Part shown: positions 34,859 through 40,650 of the stretch, one piece after another
Position numbering within the stretch: the first letter of the stretch is position 1
How the letters are laid out: every line of letters starts with the position of its first letter
NCBI GenBank assembly: GCA_913057135.1
Contig: CAJXNM010000023.1
Coordinates: forward strand, 5,001 to 45,650
DNA from: an uncultured Halieaceae bacterium
GTDB taxonomy: Bacteria; Pseudomonadota; Gammaproteobacteria; Pseudomonadales; Halieaceae
Direction of reading: 5' to 3'
Length of the DNA: 40,650 bases
Notes under the pieces: model-generated
What the model was told of the DNA's origin: nothing
Database searches by the model: none
The model's input: only the letters and a program-made list of their open reading frames with translations
Made by a program: the position numbers and the translations under genes

Positions 34859-35443
34859 ATGGCTTTTGAACTTCCCGCCCTGCCCTACGCTCGTGATGCT
34901 CTGGCACCTCACATTTCTGAGGAAACCCTTGATTTTCACTACGGCAAACACCACCAGACCTATGTGGACAAGCTCAATGGCCTCGTCGACGGTACCGATA
35001 ATGCCAGCAAGTCGCTGGAGGAAATCATTGCCGTCGCTGACGGTGGCCTGTTTAACAACGCTGCGCAGGTCTGGAACCACACCTTCTACTGGCACTGCTT
35101 GAGCCCCAACGGTGGTGGCGAACCCACCGGCGCTATTGCCGATGCCATCAATGCCGCCTTCGGTTCTTTCGACGCGTTCAAAGAGCAGTGGAACACCAAC
35201 GCTGCCAATAACTTTGGTTCCGGTTGGACTTGGCTGGTGAAAAAAGCCGACGGCACGGTGGCTATTCACAACACCAGTAACGCAGGCTGCCCATTGACGG
35301 AAGAGGGCATCACCCCCCTGTTGACGGTTGATGTTTGGGAGCACGCCTATTACATCGACTACCGCAACTCCCGCCCCAACTATCTGGCCGCGTTCTGGAA
35401 TCTGGTGAACTGGGAATTTGTTAATGCAAATCTCGCCGGTTAA
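34859..35443 (+). CDS. sodB: Iron superoxide dismutase
   Basis: SodB removes superoxide in the cytosol. The 194-residue product is close to E. coli SodB ([20 protein letters not shown]). Metal ligands are visible: His27 (DFHYGKHH), His74 (QVWNHTFYW), and the Asp and His in [13 protein letters not shown]. Gln70 in NNAAQVWNH is the active-site glutamine position of iron rather than manganese enzymes. [11 protein letters not shown] is another signature. It is monocistronic: a -10 element upstream and a strong terminator at 35458-35489. Confidence 0.97.
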   Translation: MAFELPALPYARDALAPHISEETLDFHYGKHHQTYVDKLNGLVDGTDNASKSLEEIIAVADGGLFNNAAQVWNHTFYWHCLSPNGGGEPTGAIADAINAAFGSFDAFKEQWNTNAANNFGSGWTWLVKKADGTVAIHNTSNAGCPLTEEGITPLLTVDVWEHAYYIDYRNSRPNYLAAFWNLVNWEFVNANLAG

Positions 35444-35457
35444 CTATTAGCCGCTCC

Positions 35458-35489
35458 AAAAAAAAGCCACTCTTTAGAGTGGCTTTTTT
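35458..35489. terminator. Bidirectional rho-independent terminator after sodB
   Basis: An A-run leads into AAAAGCCACTC, a TTTA loop and GAGTGGCTTTT, then more T. The 11-base-pair stem (part A/T) sits between convergent sodB and the NnrU-family gene and has T-runs on both strands. Confidence 0.92.
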
Positions 35490-35512
35490 GTTGAAACCTC
35501 CTGCCATGACGA

Positions 35513-36067
35513 CTAGCCAAACACAGGATAGCCCCACATCGCATGTAGGTGAGCGACGCCAACAAAGACGATGGCGGTGACAACCACAGTACCGGCCTCT
35601 TTCACAAACGAACTCTCGACCTGTAGCTGGGGTTTTCCATCCTGCTTGTTAATAAGAATCACCTCTACCACTGCCCAAGCCAGTAAGCCCCCGAATAACA
35701 CCAGAGACGGAGTATCACCATTCACCAACAGGTGACCCAGCGCCCACGCCTTAACCGCAGTCAGTTGTGGGTGTCGAATAATCCCGGTAACCCGAGGCTT
35801 CAATACCGACGCCACCATCAAGTAGAACGCCAGCAGCACTAACAGGTTGTTAATGCCCGCCGTCGCAGGATGACGCCCCCAAAACATATTCGTGGCGGTC
35901 AGTGGCCACTGTTGGTAGCCCAGGACCATAAGCGCGATGGAGGCCAGCAATAGCACCGCCACCAACCCTTTACCCAAATTGCCAAGTCCAGCACGCATAG
36001 TGGGTGCGATTCGCTTAAATAGATGGGCGCCAGCCCACAACAAAACACCAATTACCAGTAAAACCAT
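35513..36067 (-). CDS. NnrU-family integral membrane protein
   Basis: From ATG 36067 the product has 184 residues; AGGTGA five bases upstream supports this start over a 33-residue extension from 36166. Five or six hydrophobic helices are visible, with the family pattern of an early His in WAGAHLFKRIAP and a later IIRHPQLTAVKAWALGHLLVNG, typical of NnrU. NnrU was named for nitric oxide reductase expression in denitrifiers, and relatives include the plant zeta-carotene isomerase Z-ISO. No denitrification gene is nearby, so the role is unknown. It is downstream of groL but separated by the groL terminator. Confidence 0.82.
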   Translation of the reverse strand: MVLLVIGVLLWAGAHLFKRIAPTMRAGLGNLGKGLVAVLLLASIALMVLGYQQWPLTATNMFWGRHPATAGINNLLVLLAFYLMVASVLKPRVTGIIRHPQLTAVKAWALGHLLVNGDTPSLVLFGGLLAWAVVEVILINKQDGKPQLQVESSFVKEAGTVVVTAIVFVGVAHLHAMWGYPVFG

Positions 36068-36178
36068 TGCTTTCACCTGTGGAAGAGTCAGTGGAGAGAG
36101 TGCGGCGTAGTGTAACCAATTCACTGGGGTCTGCGACCCCGAGCAAACCGGTTGCTCTGCCGTCACTCATTATCGTGC

Positions 36179-36208
36179 CAAAAAAAACCCGGCCGGAGCC
36201 GGGTTTTT
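36179..36208 (-). terminator. Rho-independent terminator of groSL
   Basis: Reading the minus strand, AAAAACCCGGC, loop TCCG and GCCGGGTTTTT form an 11-base-pair stem followed by further T, starting 20 bases past the groL stop. It separates groSL from the NnrU-family gene. Confidence 0.92.
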
Positions 36209-36227
36209 AACGCAGTTTGACGGCGAT

Positions 36228-37886
<1,659 letters not shown>

Positions 37887-37904
37887 CTAATATGTTCGGG
37901 ACGA

Positions 37905-38195
37905 TTACTCGACGACAGCGTAGATTTCGCTCTCGCTCATTAGGATGAGCTCTTCACCGTCGACTTCGATGGTGTTGCTGCCGGCATACTGACCGAACAC
38001 GATCTTGTCGCCGACTTTGACGGCTAGTGGGCGCTGTTCTCCGTTGTCGAGAACCTTGCCATCACCAACGGCAACCACTTCACCCTGGTTGGGTTTCTCT
38101 TTGGCAGAACCGGGCAGCAAAATGCCCCCTGCGGTGGTTTCCTCTTCTTCCTTGCGACGAACGACCACTCGGTCGTACAACGGACGGATATTCAT
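37905..38195 (-). CDS. groS: GroES co-chaperonin (10 kDa)
   Basis: GroES caps the GroEL chamber. From ATG 38195 the product has 96 residues, matching the family (E. coli 97), and begins [18 protein letters not shown]. The mobile loop is at [13 protein letters not shown], followed by [11 protein letters not shown] and a C-terminal [14 protein letters not shown]. The longer frame to 38303 would add a proline-rich stretch that lies over the promoter and is rejected. GGAG sits about ten bases before the ATG. Confidence 0.97.
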   Translation of the reverse strand: MNIRPLYDRVVVRRKEEEETTAGGILLPGSAKEKPNQGEVVAVGDGKVLDNGEQRPLAVKVGDKIVFGQYAGSNTIEVDGEELILMSESEIYAVVE

Positions 38196-38258
38196 GGGTT
38201 TTGGTCTCCACAAGTTGACGATATCGTTAGACTCGCCCCAAGACGGGGCTCGAGGGGG

Positions 38259-38286
38259 ATGTGGGGACGGCGGTAGGGAATTCAAG
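38259..38286 (-). promoter_or_regulatory. Sigma-32 heat-shock promoter of groSL
   Basis: On the minus strand CTTGAA (38286-38281) is followed after 14 bases by CCCCACAT (38266-38259), a near-perfect match to CTTGAA-N13..17-CCCCATNT. It is about 64 bases before the groS ATG. Confidence 0.8.
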
Positions 38287-38292
38287 GCTTTT

Positions 38293-38319
38293 TTAGCACT
38301 CAATGCAAAAGAGTGCTAA
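38293..38319. promoter_or_regulatory. CIRCE operator (HrcA binding site)
   Basis: TTAGCACTC, nine bases (AATGCAAAA), GAGTGCTAA is a perfect match to the CIRCE consensus, the operator of the heat-shock repressor HrcA. It sits six bases upstream of the sigma-32 -35. In the groS direction its spacer supplies TTGCAT, and 17 bases on is TTGAAT, so it also overlaps a possible sigma-70 promoter that HrcA could block. hrcA itself is not in the window. Confidence 0.92.
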
Positions 38320-38479
38320 AAAATCCCAAGAAACTCAAAAAAACTCTGAAAATCAAATAGATACAGACGCCCACCAGCATTCAGCTCGGCGTCAAAGCGA
38401 AGCGCTGTGTAGTCGGCGTCGTGATCAGCTGGCGTAATCGGCTGAAAAGTGCGTAGCGCTGACGTAATGATCTACGTGG

Positions 38480-38938
38480 TCAGGGCTCCTGATCGGGTTT
38501 GTCGACGCGCTCAAAATCACCCTCTAAGGTCACGTTTCTGTCACGCTCGCGAGCATCACTATGCGTGTAAAAAGCGGTTGTCTGGGTATGCACGGATCGG
38601 GTGTCCGCAGGCAGTAGACGCCTAGCCAGCCAGCGACGCAGGGGACCAATGAGCACGACCAACGCAAAAAAATCCGACAGCAGTCCCGGTATGATAAAGA
38701 GCAAAGCAGCGACGGCGATCGCCATATCATCGAGCAACAGATGCTGCTGCAGAATACCGCTTCGCTGTGCCTCCCGAAGGCGCACGACGGCGGCAGTGCC
38801 CACTCGCCGCAACATGCCCACCCCCAACAGAATCATCAATATGACCCATGCCATAGCAGTGAGCGCGTTGGTCTCAACGCCAAGCTGGATGAGGCTAAGT
38901 AACTCTAGCCAGGGATAGAGTAGGACTAGAAGACGCAT
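38480..38938 (-). CDS. fxsA: FxsA-family membrane protein
   Basis: FxsA is a small inner-membrane protein; overexpression in E. coli relieves F-plasmid exclusion of phage T7, and its normal role is unclear. The 152-residue product has three or four hydrophobic helices: LVLLYPWLELLSLIQLG at the start, AMAWVILMILLGVGMLRR, and AVAALLFIIPGLLSDFFAL with the family PGxLxD motif. The C-terminal tail is charged. It lies upstream of groSL on the same strand, as in E. coli and Pseudomonas, but a 284-base promoter region intervenes. Confidence 0.9.
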   Translation of the reverse strand: MRLLVLLYPWLELLSLIQLGVETNALTAMAWVILMILLGVGMLRRVGTAAVVRLREAQRSGILQQHLLLDDMAIAVAALLFIIPGLLSDFFALVVLIGPLRRWLARRLLPADTRSVHTQTTAFYTHSDARERDRNVTLEGDFERVDKPDQEP

Positions 38939-38972
38939 GGGCAGACTTGTCTGAAGCGGCGGCCATCCAAGC

Positions 38973-40253
38973 CTAGCAGTCCTTAGCCACAGACTCTACT
39001 TCGGCCACCGAGTGGCCCTGCCAGGGCGCCACCCATAACAGTAAAATCATACCCGGCACAGCCAATACGGTGCATAAAAGGAAAAACGATACCCAGCCCA
39101 AGTGCTCTACCAAAACACCGGTCGTGGCGTTAGTAAGGCTTCTTGGCAGTGCTGCCAAGGCGGTGAACAGGGCGAACTGCGTCGCGGCGAAGGTCTTGCT
39201 CGACTCTCGAGCAATAAACGCAGTGAAAGCAGCGGTACCTAAACCGACTCCCAAATATTCGAAGGCAATCACCGCCGCCAACAGCCACAAGACCGGCCCT
39301 ACAGTGGCCAGGTAGGCATAGCCGAGAATACTCAGCATCTGAACCGCACCAAACAACCACAGGCAGCGGTTAATACCTAAACGCAACATGATAACCCCGC
39401 CCGCCAAACCGCCGATGATGGCGGGCCACAGCGCTGCATTTTTTGCCACCAACCCTATGTCGGTTTTTGAGAAACCCAAGTCCAGGTAAAAGGGTGTCGA
39501 GAGGGCGGTGGCCATGTTGTCGCCCAACTTGTAGGCGACCATAAACACTAGCGTTATCACCAAATCGCGCCAACCCCGACGCTGCAGGTATTCGCGAAAT
39601 GGTGCAATCACCGACTCCCGAAGATCCCTGGGCTCAAACGCATCCCGTGTTGGCTCCTGCACGAGTAACGCCATGACCACCCCCACCAGCATAAATGCTG
39701 CGGTAATCCAGAACACCGCAGACCATGGCATAAGGTCAGCCAAAATCAATGACAGGGAACCGGGCACCAAACTGGAAATTCGGTAGGCCTGTACGTGGAT
39801 GGAGTTACCCAAACCCAACTCGTCATCGGATAACAATTCGCGGCGGTAGGCGTCGATCGCGATATCTTGTGTGGCGGACAACACGGCAATGAGCACCGCC
39901 ATAGCAGCCACGAGGGAGGTTTGCTCAAAAGGATCGATGGCGCCAAGGAAACCGATGGCAAGGATGAGGCCGAGCTGGCTAACAACCATCCAGCCACGGC
40001 GCAGGCCAAGGGGCAAACGCCAGCGATCCATCAAGGGCGACCACAGGAATTTCCACGTGTAGGGTAAGCCCACCAGGGCGAATAAGCCGATCTCGGCAAG
40101 TGACACACCGCTGTCACGCAGCCATGCGGGTACCAGCTGAATCAGCAAATACAGGGGCATGCCGGACGCCAAGCCAGTAAATACACAAATCAGCATTCGG
40201 GTGTTTACTACAGCTTGCAACAATCCCCGCTCGGACTGTGTCGCATCAGTCAT
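38973..40253 (-). CDS. ampG: AmpG-like muropeptide permease (MFS)
   Basis: AmpG imports GlcNAc-anhydroMurNAc-peptides for cell-wall recycling and so governs beta-lactamase induction where ampR/ampC exist. The 426-residue product has about 12 hydrophobic helices, with FTGLASGMPLYLLIQLVPAW near the N-terminus, LVGLPYTWKFLWSPLMDRW, and ATQDIAIDAYRRELL, all strongly AmpG-like. E. coli AmpG has 491 residues; the shorter form lacks extra C-terminal helices, as in several other bacteria. It is followed after 34 bases by fxsA. A paralogous acetyl-CoA/peptide permease is the main alternative. Confidence 0.88.
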   Translation of the reverse strand: MTDATQSERGLLQAVVNTRMLICVFTGLASGMPLYLLIQLVPAWLRDSGVSLAEIGLFALVGLPYTWKFLWSPLMDRWRLPLGLRRGWMVVSQLGLILAIGFLGAIDPFEQTSLVAAMAVLIAVLSATQDIAIDAYRRELLSDDELGLGNSIHVQAYRISSLVPGSLSLILADLMPWSAVFWITAAFMLVGVVMALLVQEPTRDAFEPRDLRESVIAPFREYLQRRGWRDLVITLVFMVAYKLGDNMATALSTPFYLDLGFSKTDIGLVAKNAALWPAIIGGLAGGVIMLRLGINRCLWLFGAVQMLSILGYAYLATVGPVLWLLAAVIAFEYLGVGLGTAAFTAFIARESSKTFAATQFALFTALAALPRSLTNATTGVLVEHLGWVSFFLLCTVLAVPGMILLLWVAPWQGHSVAEVESVAKDC

Positions 40254-40385
40254 TGGCGAACCCCGTGTTCCCTAAACTATCGTGAGCACGGGACCTATTG
40301 TGAGCTCGGGCTGCGCCCCCAAAGCAACAGCCCGCCAGCAACACCTGTGGCCCCTTACCGTGCCCCCTGATGTGACTGAATACTG

Positions 40386-40650
40386 CTAATTTCCTGCGCC
40401 AGGAAATTGATAGTCAGCGAACATCTCGCGTAACTGTACCTTTTGTATTTTGCCCGTAGCCGTATGGGGCATGTCATCGATGAACTGCACGTCATCTGGA
40501 ATCCACCATTTGGCAATCTTGCCCTCTAAAAACTGCAGTAGCTCAGCGGGTGTAAGGTCATTGCCGTCGGCAGTTCGCACCACAATCAGCAGCGGCCGCT
40601 CGCCCCACTTGGGATGAATTCGTCCGATGACTGCCGCTTCGGCCACTTTC
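40386..40650 (-). CDS. C-terminal part of an acyl-CoA synthetase / AMP-binding enzyme (5' end outside window)
   Basis: The open frame enters from the window edge (first codons Lys-Val-Ala-Glu-Ala-Ala-Val-Ile-Gly) and ends at 40386. VAEAAVIGRIHPKWGERPLLIVV, then KIAKWWIPDDVQFIDDMPHT and ATGKIQKVQLRE, form the AMP-binding C-terminal domain with the catalytic Lys of the GKIQK motif. This is the pattern of medium/long-chain fatty-acid CoA ligases, including the DMSP-related DmdB family. Substrate cannot be told from the fragment. The 132 bases to ampG hold a seven-base inverted repeat (CGGGCTG 40307-40313, CAGCCCG 40328-40334) without a T-run. Confidence 0.85.
   Translation of the reverse strand, partial: KVAEAAVIGRIHPKWGERPLLIVVRTADGNDLTPAELLQFLEGKIAKWWIPDDVQFIDDMPHTATGKIQKVQLREMFADYQFPGAGN

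Noticed and set aside
34652-35344. 230-codon frame on the minus strand across sodB
   Set aside because: It lies opposite sodB, whose metal ligands and close match to known SodB make the plus strand the coding one.

Overview
The window is a stretch of gammaproteobacterial core chromosome, roughly 56-58% GC by eye. It has no phage, insertion sequence, CRISPR array, tRNA or rRNA gene that I could find. Gene content and order point to a marine gammaproteobacterium related to the Cellvibrionales/Halieaceae (OM60/NOR5) or Pseudomonas side of the class. This is inferred from synteny and protein resemblance, not from a marker-gene tree. Several blocks match the Pseudomonas gene order as I recall it: ilvI-ilvN-ilvC-pssA-msrP-msrQ; clpB-pgeF-rluD-bamD-pilS-pilR-fimT; and ispH-fkpB-lspA-ileS-ribF-murJ.

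Layout. 1-2405 (minus): msrQ (cut by the window edge), msrP and pssA. 2522-6307: branched-chain amino acid genes, with ilvC on the plus strand converging on ilvI-ilvN across one shared bidirectional terminator. 6308-6732: a 425-base divergent control region. 6733-7236: a secreted DUF4124 protein. 7221-9121 (minus): a compact cluster of type IV pilus minor-pilin-like genes with unusual leaders. 9241-13691 (minus): clpB, pgeF and rluD, with a sigma-32-type promoter before clpB. 13784-14719: bamD. 14720-16339 (minus): glutamine-dependent NAD synthetase. 16495-19540: the pilS-pilR two-component pair. 19547-20071 (minus): a lone FimT/GspH pseudopilin. 20210-27735 (minus): ispH, fkpB, lspA, ileS, ribF and murJ. 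27687-32493 (minus): an ADP-ribose pyrophosphatase, pyrB, sbcB and class I fumarase. 32593-34661 (minus): a membrane-anchored coiled-coil protein of unknown role and an exported nucleotide pyrophosphatase/phosphodiesterase-like protein. 34859-35443: sodB. 35513-38195 (minus): an NnrU-family membrane protein, then groL and groS with a perfect CIRCE operator plus a sigma-32-type promoter. 38480-40650 (minus): fxsA, ampG and the 3' end of an acyl-CoA synthetase-like gene.

How the genes work together. The main themes are envelope and protein homeostasis (bamD, lspA, murJ, msrPQ, pssA, fkpB, clpB, groESL), isoleucine/valine synthesis, and type IV pilus regulation and minor pilins. clpB and groESL both carry sigma-32-type promoters, and groESL also carries the HrcA operator.

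I found no clearly undescribed defence or metabolic system. The features most worth a second look are the odd minor-pilin cluster (a 15-bp tandem repeat in a prepilin leader, a PilV-like protein with no leader, a 49-residue PilX-like remnant and no pilY1), the inverted ilvC, the dual control of groESL, and the orphan coiled-coil membrane protein.
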